Positions 22,675 through 34,986 of a DNA stretch of 64,000 nucleotides are shown here, piece by piece; the first letter of the stretch is position 1, and every line of letters begins with the position of its first letter. The notes beneath the pieces are model-generated. The model was not told the origin of the DNA. It was given only the letters and a program-made list of their open reading frames with translations, and made no database searches. A program made the translations under genes and the position numbers. This stretch comes from Dermacentor variabilis (lineage: Eukaryota; Arthropoda; Arachnida; Ixodida; Ixodidae), in NCBI RefSeq assembly GCF_050947875.1, contig NC_134569.1, positions 38,052,277 to 38,116,276 on the forward strand. Reading direction: 5' to 3'.

Positions 22675-23851
22675 CTACTCGACCACTGGCGCGCGCTACC
22701 TTTTAGTTGTCCCCAAGAGCCTCCGCATTGAAGCATTACGCGCTATGCACGACGATCCAACTTCTGACCATCTTGGCTCCACAGGAATGCTCTACCGTGC
22801 TCAAGAATCCTTTTACTGGCCCAAGATGTGTCAGCATACCAAGCGGTATGCTGCCAAGTGCTCGGAATGCCAGCGTTACAAGCTACCTACAAGCACACCA
22901 CATGGTTGACTTCAGCCAGTTCCGCTTTCCAGTGACCATTGCGAGCAAGGTGGCATATACCATGTGCGTCCCTTCCCGCGCTCGTCCTACGGCAATCGTT
23001 GGATTATTGTGCGTGTAGACCACCTGACCCGTTATAGTGAAGCGGCAGCACTGCCATTGACAACAGAAGTCTATCTTGTTATATTCCATCATTCTCCGAC
23101 ATGGGCCTCCTCGCATTATAATCAGCGAATGTGGGAGACAATTTACTGCACACGTTGTCGAAGAGACCCTTCGTATGTATTCAACTAGCTTCCGACATTC
23201 GACGCCATAAAAATCCACAAGCTAATGGTCTTATTCAACGTACAAACAGAACGCTTGCCAACACGCTATCCATGTATGTCGATTCCGCACATAAGAACTG
23301 GGACAGTTCGCAGAACGACGCCTTTTGTCGCTATGCATTTTGTCACCTATGCATTAAAAACCGCCAGACACGAGGTCACCTGTTATTCACCGTTCTTCCT
23401 ACTTTATGCTCGTACGCCTCGCTACACGCTCGACACAATGTGTCCTAACTTCGACCATGACAATGACTCTATTACCAAGATCCTCTGTCGAGCAGAAGCG
23501 CTACGCCTTGCTCGGATACCCACCCCGGCTTCGCAGGACCAGTCAAAGATCCGCACGACGGCCGTCGCATATATGTATATTTCGATTCTGGTGACCTTGT
23601 GTGGCCCTGGATGCTATTACGGAAGCGCCGCTTGTGACAGAAGTACTTGGCCCAATATGTTGGGCCTTACGTTATGCTCGAAAATCTCAGCGAGGTCGGC
23701 TATCGCATTGCATGCCTCACAAACAGTGGACGGCTCTCGGCCAAAACCGAAGTCACGCACGTTGCCCGCTGGAAGCCTTACAATCCACGAGTGATTGACT
23801 TGCCCGGCGGGCTTCGTCTGCCAACGGGGAAATGTCACGAGCTCCCTTAAC
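22675..23851 (+). pseudogene. Ty3/gypsy integrase and pol C-terminus, degenerate
   Basis: Assembling the frames gives, in order: YLLVVPKSLRIEALRAMHDD with the zinc-binding His pair; FYWPKM; CSECQRYK (the Cys pair); GNRWIIVRVDHLTRYSEAAA (integrase core); GPPRIIISECGRQFTA; NPQANGLIQRTNRTLANTLS; YSPFFLLYARTPRYTLD; and the chromatin-proximal tail VGPYVMLENLSEVGYRIA to THVARWKPYNP. This is the normal domain order of gypsy pol. At least three frameshifts and several stops break it. The second catalytic Asp of the D,D-35-E triad is Glu (ISECG for ISDRG) and the final Glu is Gln (GLIQR for GLTER), so it could not have worked in this form. No LTRs were found. Confidence 0.85.
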
Positions 23852-23996
23852 AGAGGGCAGAAGGTGCTCGAATGATTATGGAGACAGAGTAGTGAAGGAG
23901 GACGACGTTCGGCTGGCTGCCTTTGTACCGTTGTCGAAAAACGATAACTGTTCCGATTGATCAGCCTTGTAATTCTAAGGAGACGCTGCGCGCGTA

Positions 23997-23998
23997 AC

Positions 23999-24084
<86 letters not shown>

Positions 24085-24107
24085 GTGTGTGTGTGTGTGT
24101 GTGTGTT
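23997..24107. repeat. Self-complementary (AC)n-(TA)n-(GT)n microsatellite
   Basis: About 25 AC units, then GATATAT...ATATC (24047-24083), then about 12 GT units. The AC arm is the reverse complement of the GT arm and the TA core is palindromic, so the whole tract can fold into one hairpin. Confidence 0.95.
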
Positions 24108-25189
24108 ATATATTAGAAACATGCATTTCTACATAAGACACGACCATATGTTTTTATATATTGTATTGGTGTCTGATTCGTGGAGGAAAGCATGTGCAGT
24201 GATGGCAAGTACGGGGGGGGGCGGACAAGAAACTTGTCATCGAAGAGAGTGGTGCGAAGAGAAAGGCACAGAGGAGCTCACCTTGAGGCTGGGCGATTAC
24301 AAGAGTGAGAAGAGCACTTTGTAAATATAAGATTGCGCCAGACAAGACTAAAGTTTACAGCAAAATGGAGGTTTGAAGTGATCAACATAGGTCTATGAAG
24401 AATTTCGCTGGAACCAACGTTTCGACAAACCAACCAGTCCACGAGTCTCCTTGTCGAAAAGTTCGCTACGAGGACATTCTTTGTTCAGCCACTCTTGCTC
24501 GATCATGACAGCTTCCTTGAAACAGATAATACTGCCTTATATGGCTGCGATATTTTAGTGATGTTAAGATTTTTTCAAATAACTGTTAGCTGTTTTAAGG
24601 TTGTTCCGCACGGTTTCTGTGGTTGTAGGCGCTTAATGCATGGCGAACCAAACTTAGTAAGGCACTGGTTTTTGGGAGTTGGTAGAATTCCACGACGGTA
24701 GGCTTTTAAGCACAAACCAGAGGACGAAGACTCGACAAACAAGTCGCAAGCTTCTAACTGCATTTTATTGGTCAAAAGGGGAAAGTTTATACATAGACGA
24801 TGAATGACGTAAATCTGGCTGATAAAAACACGAAAACAAGAAAAATAACCAGTGATCTTTAAATAAACAAGTGGAAACTGATCGCAATGTGACGTGCTAT
24901 CCTCACCGAAGGGCCTCCGTATACGTAACATGGGTTTAGAAATGTTCGTTTTTCGCCGTTCGGCTCCCACCGGCGTTATCTTTCCGTCCATTTTCATTTC
25001 CCTTTTCTTCATTATTTTATACATTCCAATTGAAACCACACTTAATTCCCCCAATGCTTTCCTTGGCTTCATCGTCTATCGGCTTTATGTGGTCATGATT
25101 AAGAAAATCAAGCCCCTCAGTTCCCCATATTCTCTTGTTTACTCTTAAGTTCTATAATTGAACAGGAGAACTTGCAGCACATATTATGT
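24108..25189. other. No gene seen
   Basis: At 24419-24460, CGTTTCGACAAACC and CTTGTCGAAAAG form a short inverted pair of the kind I associate with Penelope-like element flanks in ticks. On the minus strand ACCAATAAAATGCAG (24756-24770) is a possible polyadenylation site. The 165-codon minus-strand frame (24575-25072) was not recognised. Confidence 0.35.
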
Positions 25190-25283
25190 GTCCAGCAGAT
25201 TTTTTTTTCGCGGCCCCGTTCGGGCTATGAATGAAGGGTGAACTGAAAGACCTGAATAAAGTTTTTCATACCATACCATATTG
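25190..25283 (+). mobile_element. Probable LINE 3' terminus
   Basis: The sequence CCCCGTTCGGGCTATGAATG, then GTGAACTG, GACCTGAATAAAGTTTTTCA and (TACCA)2 has the form of a retroelement 3' UTR with a polyadenylation signal and short repeated tail. There is no coding sequence to confirm it. Confidence 0.4.
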
Positions 25284-26005
25284 AGAATTCCTGATTCCTC
25301 CACCTTTAATTCTTGTTTTTATGATTGCTTGTCCCATGGATTTGTAAAAGCGATGAACCACCGATTCATTTCGACAGCAGGTTTCAAGAGCCTGGATATC
25401 TTTCTTGTGAGAATAGCTGTAATTACAATCGTCCCGCCCATAGAAAAACGTGAGGAACTAGAAACAATAAGGGCACAATTTTTGTAGGAGTGATACAACG
25501 CTGGGGCATCCTTCGCTATTTGTCGTGGAGGACAGAATTAATTCTACGAGAGGCTTGCACCGCAGAAGTCCAACATAATCTGCAAATGCGGAAGTCTGCA
25601 ATGCTTTGTAGAACCCTTAGTCGCAGACTTACATTCTCGAAGCAAAATTTGTACCCTTAAAAAGAGAAAACTTTAGGAGTCGTAGTTAGCGCCCCATTCG
25701 CTCTTCTTTCATACTTTTCTTTCCATTTAGAATCATTTCGTGGGAGCTCGGTAACAACAGTGCAAACTGACTAGAGTAAAAGTCGCTCGGCGTCGCGCTA
25801 TCATTGTCGTCATCGGTGTTGCATACAAAAAGGGGGCCTTTGTGGACGAATGCAAGTGTCTTGCAAAAATAGTGCGTGTCTCGGTGTTGCGGTTTAGACT
25901 TTCTACAAGATGCGGTGGGAATGTTCTTGAACTGGTTATAGTTTCTGTTGAGCTGGTCAAATCGGCACTCTTTGGCCTGAGATGCCCTTGTGCCAATAAC
26001 CTTCG

Positions 26006-26061
<56 letters not shown>

Positions 26062-27294
26062 ATTCATCATCATCGAGCTGGTCAAACCGCACTAGCGAAT
26101 CCAGAGTGAGGCCCCACGTGGGGCCCCTTTTTCAGAATTGATTACCTAGTTCTCTTTTTTAAATGCGAATACACCTATTTCTAATCAGAAACCGTGCACC
26201 TTCACGGCATTGGTGCTCGGATAAACGAGTTTTGTAGACGTATTCACGACCTTGTGAAGCGCCCTCGATGCTAAAATATAATAAAGAAAGAGATACTTCT
26301 AAATATATTTGTATTCGTGTTCTTTCTCCATATTCAAAATTTTGCTTGCTCTAAGTCAAAAATGAACGGCTGATAGAGAGCTTGCTGTTCGATCTTTCTG
26401 AGGCTGTCTAAACGCGATTTCCAAGGGATAGGGCACAGAATAACGTTTCATGACAAAACGAAATAATCCTGGCACCTTTGTAATTTGAAATGCCCTGTAA
26501 AAAATAAAAATAAAGACACACTTATACTTGTGTCGTTCAAAAAGAAAACTCTTTTTTTTTATGACAAGCCTTCATACTGTTGCTCGGCGGATATTTATTG
26601 CTTTTGTCACCAGGAGGTCTGGCGCAGTTAGAAAGTCGCATCGTAATATCTGACAGCGCTGGCCTATTGCCTCTCGCGAATGTATATACGACATTCAACG
26701 GGGGAAAAACTTTAGGGGGACTCTAGTGAATGGCATGTCTTGCCAACGAAGCTAATGAGCTTTGAAGATGGTGGCGTCAGTCGCAAGTCTACTTTTGCAG
26801 CTCACGCAGGCAGGAAACGCTGTAACATACAGGCTGTATATGAACAGTGCTTAAGATGCCTGCGTGTGTTTATCGCTTTCACAAGGCGTTGGTGCTCGTT
26901 AGTCGATAGCATCTACGTAAGAATCCAACCACGATGGAAGTGATAACTGGCACATGAGCTTTTGCGCGTACTGGTCTTCTGGTTTCACACGTTATTGCGG
27001 CTATTTATGTGAACCTTCGGTATTCGTTTATCAAGTATTTGTTACATGGTTATGCATATTTTTGAGTAGCCTTCAAAAGCCACCGTTCTACTCTTGTCAG
27101 AGCTTTCGAGAGGACTAGAACATTCAGATTACAAAAAATGAGCCTTTTACGTTTAGTCTTGTTCTACCATTATCAGGCATGGAGTACCAGAGACAGACGC
27201 GGTAACTCGTAAACAATGTTCATTTAACTGTACGTGAATAATTACATGAAAATGGCCAATTAGCTATGAGAAATGGTCTTACTTCAATCTGAAG
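25284..27294. other. No gene seen; (ATC)n at 26005-26074
   Basis: An ATC repeat of about 23 units is flanked on both sides by near copies of GAGCTGGTCAAA (25951 and 26075). The poly-Asp frame on the minus strand and the poly-Ser frame on the plus strand across it are microsatellite products. The rest is unassigned. Confidence 0.6.
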
Positions 27295-27355
27295 CTGGAG
27301 ATGTTAGCCTTGCTGGCGGCCTAGCATGCTACTCCTTTTACTTTTAGGCGACCAA
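27295..27355 (-). mobile_element. LINE 3' UTR fragment, antisense
   Basis: The minus strand reads GTAGCATGCTAGGCCGCCAG, CAAGGCTAACATCTCCAG. This is the same block as GCAGCATGCCGTGTGATCCG, CCAGGCAAACATCTC at 28671-28710 and GGCTAAAATCTCCAG at 21165, so it is a third, inverted copy of that LINE 3' end. Confidence 0.55.
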
Positions 27356-28329
27356 TGATAATATACACACCGTGATCACGCAAACACATAACACGTGCTA
27401 TGCTGGCAGCGAACACGGAAAGCACGCGCAACAGAAAAAGAAAAGCGAATTGCCGTTTCTCGCAACGCTCAGGCGGCGCTTCTCCATGGTCCTACAACAC
27501 CCTGCAGCGCCAGGCTCTAATTGTGATTCAAGTTTCGTACAGCTATAAACGATTTTCACTTTGACAAGAAACGACTGCAGTCACACAAAACCATGTTTCA
27601 AGATTGCGGAAACATTGGCCGTATTGGCAAATCTGTCCAGTGAATATTGTGTAGTGAAAGTAGCTTACTGATTGAGCCTGATTCGCTGAAGGATGCTTGG
27701 TTATGCTTACTGAAGCCTCGCCGCATCTTTAAGTTCCAACAAAGATCAGTTTAATAATGGCGCCTTTACTGAAGGCTCCAGTTACACCACATAGACCACA
27801 GCCAACACCATGCGAGTTGATACTGAACTCGTCACGTCTTTTCCCAAAAGCGAACGTGTTAGAATAGACTTCGTAGAAATTATATGTGCTATTCCAGCAT
27901 TGCGGTTGGCGTGAACCTTGCCCTGTGTTCCGAAGTGAACAGTCAACCACTTCATCACAGTGCTGCGATACACTTTGCTATAAATGAGTTAGTATAGCAC
28001 GGTCAAATTCAATTATGTTGAAGAATGACCTGTAGCAGCACCATATATGCATTGAGCTCTGTGTACGTTGGCATGCTCAGATGTGCCGGAATGTAAGGGT
28101 CTTAAACACAAAACTTCCCTAAAAAGAATCTTTGTGAGGCAAACAGATATCAAGGCTCTTTGTAGGAGTCTGTCTGGTGTGACAAAAGCCTTCAGTGTAG
28201 ACCCCGCTATAAAATGATACGTTTTTTGACTTTCACATGCCGGGATGCCTGAATAGACAAGAAAAAGTATCTGTGTTCACCACATAAGACTCAATGTTGT
28301 TTACGCGAACTACCTTATAAGCTCAAGTT
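27356..28329. other. No gene seen
   Basis: Unassigned sequence with short frames only. Confidence 0.4.
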
Positions 28330-28725
28330 TCAGTGGATAGACTCGCCAATGTCTATGTGTGTAATATTGTTGACGACTCACAACACATTTTGTGTGACTG
28401 CTGCTGTTACTTGTCAGCGACGCAATTTGTGAATACTGCACTTTACACTTGCAGTGTGACTCGAACTGCGGGAGCGTGTCATATCGTGGTACAAGCACCG
28501 ATCCAACATTGCGAGCTGCGAAAGAGCTAGATGTTTTTCTTAGGCCTTCTGCGGGCCTTAACGAAACTTTGTAAATAAATTTAGTGTGCATGTACGCTTG
28601 TCTGTGCGTACGTGTTTTTTTTTGTATTTGTGTGATCATCGTGGATGCCATAATTATCACTCAATACCTGGAGCAGCATGCCGTGTGATCCGCCAGGCAA
28701 ACATCTCGTGCATATAAATAAATGT
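28330..28725 (+). mobile_element. LINE ORF2 zinc motif and 3' UTR
   Basis: A frame from 28333 reads CNIVDDSQHILCDCCCYL, matching the C-terminal Cys/His region of LINE ORF2 (CNV.ED.EHVLCDC), and closes at 28530. The 3' UTR shares GGCCTTAACGAAACTTTGTAAA with the copy at 20453-21218 and the terminal GCAGCATGCCG...CAGGCAAACATC block with 27295-27355. It ends in ATATAAATAAATG at about 28720. It is a 5'-truncated copy with no intact enzyme domain. Confidence 0.7.
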
Positions 28726-28752
28726 AGCTTAGAAGAACTTTTTGTTGGCCGA

Positions 28753-28870
28753 GTTGGTGCATATTAGCAAACAGTTTTATAACTGCGGAAACTAACTAAA
28801 TAACTGTCTTTGCGTGCTCAATCTCTGTGGTCGTTGTTGCGCAGTTATAAAACTGTTTGCATATCAACAA
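28753..28870. repeat. Small fold-back element
   Basis: GCAAACAGTTTTATAACTGCG at 28767-28787 recurs as its exact reverse complement at 28840-28860, separated by 52 bases, with weaker pairing outside (GTTGGTGCATAT against ATATCAAC). This is MITE-like, with no coding sequence. Confidence 0.75.
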
Positions 28871-31800
28871 AGTCAGCAATGTGCACCTCTCTCTATCAGA
28901 AGAAGGCAGCAGATATTTGAATGGGCTCAAGCGAAGCCAGTGGCAACCAAGTCGAAGGAAATTGCATGTAGCACCCCTGATTGGCTGAGTGGTTGAAAGA
29001 CGTCTGTGCCAGAGTGCCCGTCCAGTGATGTATTTGGAAAACTACGCAGCACAAGGCGTTCGCGGCTGCCGAAGAGATAGCATTTCCGAAGGGCAATGCC
29101 GCGTAGTATCCTTCATAAACGAAAGATGCTACGAAATCGGCCCTCGTTGCGGCAGTGGCATGCGAGATGAGTAGCGTCAGTATTGCGGCAGCTTCGTTCT
29201 CGATCTGTCTTCTTCACCATCTCTGCTGGCATCCTCCCACGCCTTTCTGACCGCTTTGGCCTTCGCGCCTTTCATGCATTGACTCAGAACTCGGCACGAA
29301 AGTTCATGAGCTCAGCTTGGTAACGCTCCGACGGTAATTTATTTTTGTCAGCAGATTTATGTAGATAGATCGATAACGGCACTTCCAAAAAAAGAAGGCA
29401 GAAAAAGTACAGCAAAGGCGACATAGCGAATATGGTCGATCGTCAGATTTGCGATGTTATCAATATCGCAGCTACTTCTGTTTGCTTTCTGTGTGGGCGT
29501 TGAAACTATATATCCTGACTTAGGATTGGCAGAGAAGGAGCTGGTGACCAGGAGGTACCCCTATTCAAATTATTATTCCAGCAAGTCGTGCCTAGGGATA
29601 TGGAACATAAGGTGAAACCTTAAGACACTGCTTACTCAGTTACGTTTTTCAAGCTCTTCATTTTTTTCATTGATATAACGACCTGGGCACTTCAGAGGCC
29701 TTGAGATCAAAATCCACTCCAATGCGGCTGTAGCGATGTGGCCAATGCTGGTTTTGAGTGCAAGCGCATCAGTGTACATACTTTAGATGGATAGGTGAAT
29801 TGCTAGGTGCAATAAAATCGATCAACATAGAACATTGACCGTGACAGGGCAGCATTGTCTGTTCCCACAGTGCCAGTGCTCACTTTAATCATCAAGAGCG
29901 GATGGCAGACCGTTCGCATATAATCTACGCGAAAGGTCAGAAGATCACACGCGCCATACCTTCCTCGAGTCTGGCAGTTTCTTTTCACGTCGAGCCCTCT
30001 TGTTTTCGAGAGACAGCGCAGAACACGTTGACTTCGTGGTTGTGTTTTACACGGCTTGTTCATCCGTTCGAAATGACACCAGCTGCCGCTGCCTTGATCG
30101 TTCCCGGCCGAAAAAAAGAACAGAGGCCCCAAGTACTATATGGTGTATTCTGGTTGGCCGGAACATGCAGTGATCGCATACGGAGCTTCATTTTCTCGCT
30201 TTCTGCGAGTCCCGATAATGATACTTCCTGACGGGCCTTACCGGGCATCGGCGAAACGAATGATTGTTCTTTTTCTTCCTTTATTGAAGAACACTCACGC
30301 TTCTTCCTCGAACATTGTGTACCAAGAAGGAAAAAGCCATGAGGTGTGGTCGATATCTGCTATACGCTTCTTTCTGGCGTTGACGCGGCCGAACGGGACA
30401 CAGATGGGAACTAGTCAAGCGTCGAGATTGGGTTTCTTGTAACGATCTGGGTTGTTGTGCATGAAGCCAGAGTTTCATTAGCGTTCAGAATTTTTCTTTA
30501 TCGCTTTACTGTCATCTAGAGGCATTCTGGCTCGTCTAATAGTGACATTGGGGGCTCCCTTCCGAAAAGTGTTGTATCTTACGTCAGCAGCTTTTCTCGT
30601 CGTACGCGCCCTCGTGTGCATGCTGGGTGGGAGACCAGCGTGGCCAGTAGTTAGCTGCACTCGCATCCTACGGATACGCCCGTTGCCATTTGTCTTAAGG
30701 CTGCGTACTATGTGCCTCTGGCCATGCCTTCATCTCACTGTGCTTTCCAGTGGACGTATAAGAGCACACATAGTTTGCTTTAAATGTGCGACTGCTTTTA
30801 AGAACTTTTCGGAAAGTACTAAGATGGCGGGTCTGTCAGGAAAACCCAAATTTTCATTCCAGGGTGAATCTTTACATTTTTTTCCATCTGGCTGTTTTTC
30901 TCTTAAGTTATTGTAAAACATGCAACTTATCTAATCTCATCATTCCATCTTCTTCCCGGTGGTTCTCGAATATGTTATCTATCCCTTGGCACGCTTCTTC
31001 GTTACCCTATTATACTACTGAATATCTACTCGACGCGCCTGCGCGACTTCTCATTATTATTCCCGAGTCAACTGCCTTCGTTTCCTTTATGATCCACACT
31101 ACTGCCGTCCTATCGCGCTTAATGGTATTAATCACGCTTAACAATTTTAAGCTTAATTAATGTTTTCAAGGTACTTAACTTAATTTCAGATTTCTTTCTT
31201 ATGTACAATATGTCGGCCACAATAATTAGCATAATAATACTATGTGGTTATTTATTGGCGCGAGGGCCAGATATGGCTAAAGAGCACCATGACTTATTGA
31301 TGATGGGTTTTCAATGTGCGATGAATTTATGTGAAAATGATTTGCAGATGGTATATGAAACGTGGCTGTGGGAAGGCCTAAAATCATGTCTGTAAATTGC
31401 GTAAAATGTATGAATATCACAATAATGGCAATAAGTAATGATGTGAGCGATGAGCGTGAACGTTCCGTTATGAAGAATAATTATTATAAGCTGAATGCAT
31501 TAGATATATATTTTTATTTGCAGGATAGCGTACTTGAAGTACCTTAGATTACATAAATATTTTAGAGAATATCTGAAAGCCTGATGAGATGTATTCTGAC
31601 ATTCAAAGGAAATTTTTGTAGGAAAGGTGGTACGGAGAAAATGATCCCTGCTGGCCTTCGTGCACAGTTTGTCCTACCAGCTCATCGCGAGATCATAGGT
31701 AGCGAAATCAACGAATCTTGTCTGTCCAGGTCTGAAGCTAAGCATATCGGGTCTGCAAATATTCTTTACCATCCGATTGGCATTGAAAACTGCAGATGCA

Positions 31801-32059
31801 CTGTCGTGGTCATTTAAAGATAGTTCGATTTTTATCACGAAGCGCGACAATCAGCGTTACCTACGAAGGCAGGCAGCTTTTAGCAAGTGGAAGAAGAATG
31901 AATGCCGTGCTAATGTGTGATATGAATATATACGTATATACCATATATACGTAACTTACACAGCATAATTAATTCAGATCAGAACCTGCATTGCTCATGA
32001 TCCCTGGTACCTTAATTTTGTTTTTGAAAAGGGACCTTGCTATTCGCCTGACTCTAGCA
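28871..32059. other. No gene seen (about 3.2 kb)
   Basis: Frames of up to 124 codons occur (30542-30916, 30786-31160) but overlap in different frames and show no domain. The part 31160-31560 is AT-rich. GCGCGAGGGCCAGATATGGC at 31259 looks like a dispersed tick repeat from memory, but there is no second copy here to test it. 31920-31960 has a short TATATACGTATATACC palindrome. Confidence 0.4.
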
Positions 32060-32205
32060 TGAGGCTAAAAAAAGAGAAGCATACGTGTTTCTCAGGAAGA
32101 AAGCTTCGTAGTTGTAATTTATCCTTGTCCGGGGATCGAATCCGGGACCGACGCCTTTCGGGGTAGTCATTCTATATCATCCGAGCTAATCAAGAGGCTA
32201 GCATA
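32060..32205 (-). mobile_element. tRNA-derived SINE, antisense
   Basis: The minus strand gives CTCTTGATTAGCTCGGATG (A box TTAGCTCGGATG), then about 40 bases later CGGTCCCGGATTCGATCCCC (B box GGATTCGATCC), the spacing of a tRNA gene. The body that follows is GGACAAGGATAAATTACAAC and TACGAAGCTTTCTTCC. A complete acceptor stem is not present and the body is not tRNA, so this is a SINE head rather than a tRNA gene. It differs from the Ruka-like SINEs elsewhere in the window. Confidence 0.6.
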
Positions 32206-33228
32206 TGGAGGACCTAGGCCTAGGGACAATGAAACTGGCATATCAGTTCTGCATCTGCCCGCAAGGTGGAGAAAGATTTATAAAAGGAAAACCACCGTTT
32301 GTTTTGTGTTGCCTGGATATTATTAGATGTACTGCATCTGCGATAAAAATCGCATTACCTTGTCAACTGCGCAGTTCTAATCTTCTTTGTTCTATGTTCT
32401 AGTCTTCTTGTAGAGTTGCAAAACACAGCCGAATTATCGACAAGCTATTGTGAAAGCTGATTCATTGATCTCTTTTCATATTCCTTCCCTGGGTGAATCC
32501 CCGCTTTAATTCTTTTGTATGTTGTCTTCACTGCTAGGTCGCTTGTTCTCGTCAGCCTTCGTTACGTTCTTCGTCGGGTATCGCCTTAATTTTTGGAATT
32601 GAAGCCTTGAAACAGGGAGATGATACAGTAGCGTGAGCTCAGCCGTAGCTGATCTCTTGCTACGCGGCCTGTCCGAAAACAGGTCTCTATACGATTCACT
32701 TTAACCGTGCTTATAGGAGTCACATTGCGTCACAGGACAGGATCTTCGTTCGGTGGTTCGGAAACGAGCGCTGTTGACGGAGAGAGGAAAGTGGTCGTTT
32801 CACATTCTATCTTTACAGGTCAACGAGGATGTGTGGATTCGCACTGAGAGCAATGTCGCTCACGGAAAACAAAGTATTGCCACCTTTACGAATGGAAGAG
32901 CTAACCTATAGACCAGGCCTGAAATCCTGCGCTTCGCCTTATTTGTTCAATATCTTTGCGCTAGTGCTTTAAAAGCCGCTGATGTACTATTGAGATTTGG
33001 AAACCGAATTCTCAGCGTGATCGCCGTCTTGCATTCTTAAGATACTTCCTGGATGTGTGGCGTAACAACACCTCAGTGACATTGAAAGAGACGCTATCCA
33101 CCACCACAACATTACCGTTAAAAGCGAGTGAGTTAAATATGTCAGCGAGTATACATACACACAAGGGGTTATGAAGCTGAAGGGAATGCGTATTGTCCAC
33201 CAGTCCCTTTGTGTGGCGCAGCTTGCTT
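32206..33228. other. No gene seen
   Basis: Unassigned. CCTAGGCCTAGGG at about 32212-32224 is a short palindrome. No domain or element was recognised. Confidence 0.4.
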
Positions 33229-33272
33229 GCTTTAGGATTGCTTTAGGATTGCTTTAGGATTGCTTCAGGATT
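33229..33272. repeat. 11-bp minisatellite, four units
   Basis: The unit GCTTTAGGATT is repeated four times head to tail, the last with one substitution (GCTTCAGGATT). Confidence 0.95.
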
Positions 33273-33355
33273 GCCTAAAACAAACATCTGTTTTCCTAAT
33301 TTCTTACCCTGGCACTGCGCGCTTTATTGAATTTCTCGTTATCAAGCGTGTGAGA

Positions 33356-33424
33356 GAATGAATGAATGAATGAATGAATGAATGAATGAATGAATGAATG
33401 AATGAATGAATGAATGAATGAATG
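33356..33424. repeat. (AATG)n microsatellite
   Basis: About 17 uninterrupted AATG units. Confidence 0.95.
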
Positions 33425-34719
33425 CGTCTGCTTCAACTCAACACGGAACTCTGATCGAAATTTTTTAAGGGAGGGAGCACACGTATGGTATCCAAACCAA
33501 GAGAAGCCAGCAGTTTGAAAAGTTCTACATTCCGATAACTGTACGATTAACTGATAAGATACGGGTGCATATTCTTAGATGCGAAAGCAGGTTCTCGCAG
33601 GGGACACCGCCCCCTTCTCGAGAACAACTGCTTTGCGTTGTCCACAAGTACGTTTTTGTCCGCTATAGAGCATTGCTTGTTGCGGCCTCCAAAATGCATG
33701 CACAGATTTCACCACTCTAGAACTCTTTGTGAGGCGAACTCTTATTTGCCATGCAGACTACACCGTCCTTGTCTGTTACATTATAGGCACTTGTGGCCTC
33801 CGACATACATGCACAGGTGCCACCAATATCAGAGTTTGTGCGGGTAGCAAAACGCCGCAAAAATTACGAAGCGTGATAGCTGTGCTATAGCGTAGTGTTC
33901 AGGCCGTGCAGCTTTCAACATCACATTCCCCCGGGTTGAGACACCCGCGCTTCCTAAAGCGCAGAACACTGATGTAGGCACACCGTGCGAGTGGATACCA
34001 CAACCTTTCTCCATGCTGATTGATTGCTTTGTTCCGTATGTTTTCTTCTTGAGAGATCTCTTCCGCGTGGAAGAAAGGTGACCCGGTCATCGCCGAGTCA
34101 CCGAAAAAGTTGAGTCACGCGTCACCGATGGAATCCTCGAGAAGCGTTAATGTAAGGAAGCATCCACATTACTGTAGAAACGGGGCTGCTCTCTATTCAG
34201 CAGTTTATTGTGGAGGCACGATTGTGAATATAGGACCAGACTGCTGCCCTCTGTAGCGACGAGCTACAGACTTTGTGTAACAGATATGTTCCCAGGGACG
34301 TTGTTGCTGTTTTACACGACCAAAAGCAGCACTCTCTTCTTTTCACTGTTTTTAAATATGCCTTGCGCTAACTACATATATAGGGGGTCTGGCGCCGACA
34401 GAGCCACCAGTCACTTACGCATCGTCTTGCTTCAGCCTATGCCGTTGGTAGCAGTGTTCCAAAGCTTTGGGCATCACCGCCATTCCACTATTATCGCGAT
34501 GCCGCCTCGGATGTGTGCCTGACTGTCCAATGCTTCGCGGAACAGAAATTTTTACGGGAAGTGACAATGCTGCAGTCGCTTATATCCCAACTCTGGCTGG
34601 TAACGGGGTTGCTCTAGAACAAGACGTAACACTACATAAACAGCCGCCCCCGCAAGCTTTTTCGCGATCTAGCGCCGGACATGGTGGCCGGTCACTTATG
34701 CACCGTCTTTCTGCAAAAA
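33425..34719. other. No gene seen; two-copy 111-bp tandem repeat at 33678-33850
   Basis: CCTCC..A.ATGCATGCACAG..TTCACCA at 33686 recurs at 33797 (period 111 bp). The repeat lies inside a 69-codon frame (33638-33847) that reads LRPPKCMHRFHHSRTLCE and then LWPPTYMHRCHQYQSLCG, so the period keeps frame. I do not call a gene. The rest is unassigned. Confidence 0.5.
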
Positions 34720-34850
34720 TGCCCGCATACCATGCATTGGGTGCACGTTAAAGAGCACCAGGTGGTCGAAATTAATCTGGAGTCCCCCACAATGGTGTGT
34801 GCCGTAATCATATGGTGGTATTGACACAAAAATTTTCAGAATTGAATTAC
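34720..34850 (+). mobile_element. Ruka-like SINE, 3' body fragment
   Basis: GGGTGCACGTTAAAGAGCAC, CAGGTGGTCGAAATTAATCT, GGAGTCCCCCACAATGGTG and CCGTAATCATATGGTGGT follow the conserved tick SINE 3' body. The tRNA-like head is not seen. Confidence 0.75.
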
Positions 34851-34986
34851 GCCTCGTCTTTCTTCAGGGTGGTTTATCGTATCGTCCTGTGAATGGTAGA
34901 TCATTCCTAAATTGGTTGCCCCATTATAACTCTCTATTTAATGTATGCATGCGCAGTGTTTTACATCTGAACACAAGATATTTGCT

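Noticed and set aside
25733..26141. Poly-Asp (minus) and poly-Ser (plus) frames
   Set aside because: They come from the (ATC)n repeat at 26005-26074. The rest of each frame has no domain.
30542..31160. Two 124-codon overlapping frames
   Set aside because: They overlap in different frames, are AT-rich and lack domains or repeat matches.
32115..32205. A true tRNA gene on the minus strand
   Set aside because: A-box and B-box spacing is tRNA-like, but no paired acceptor stem is visible and a SINE body follows.
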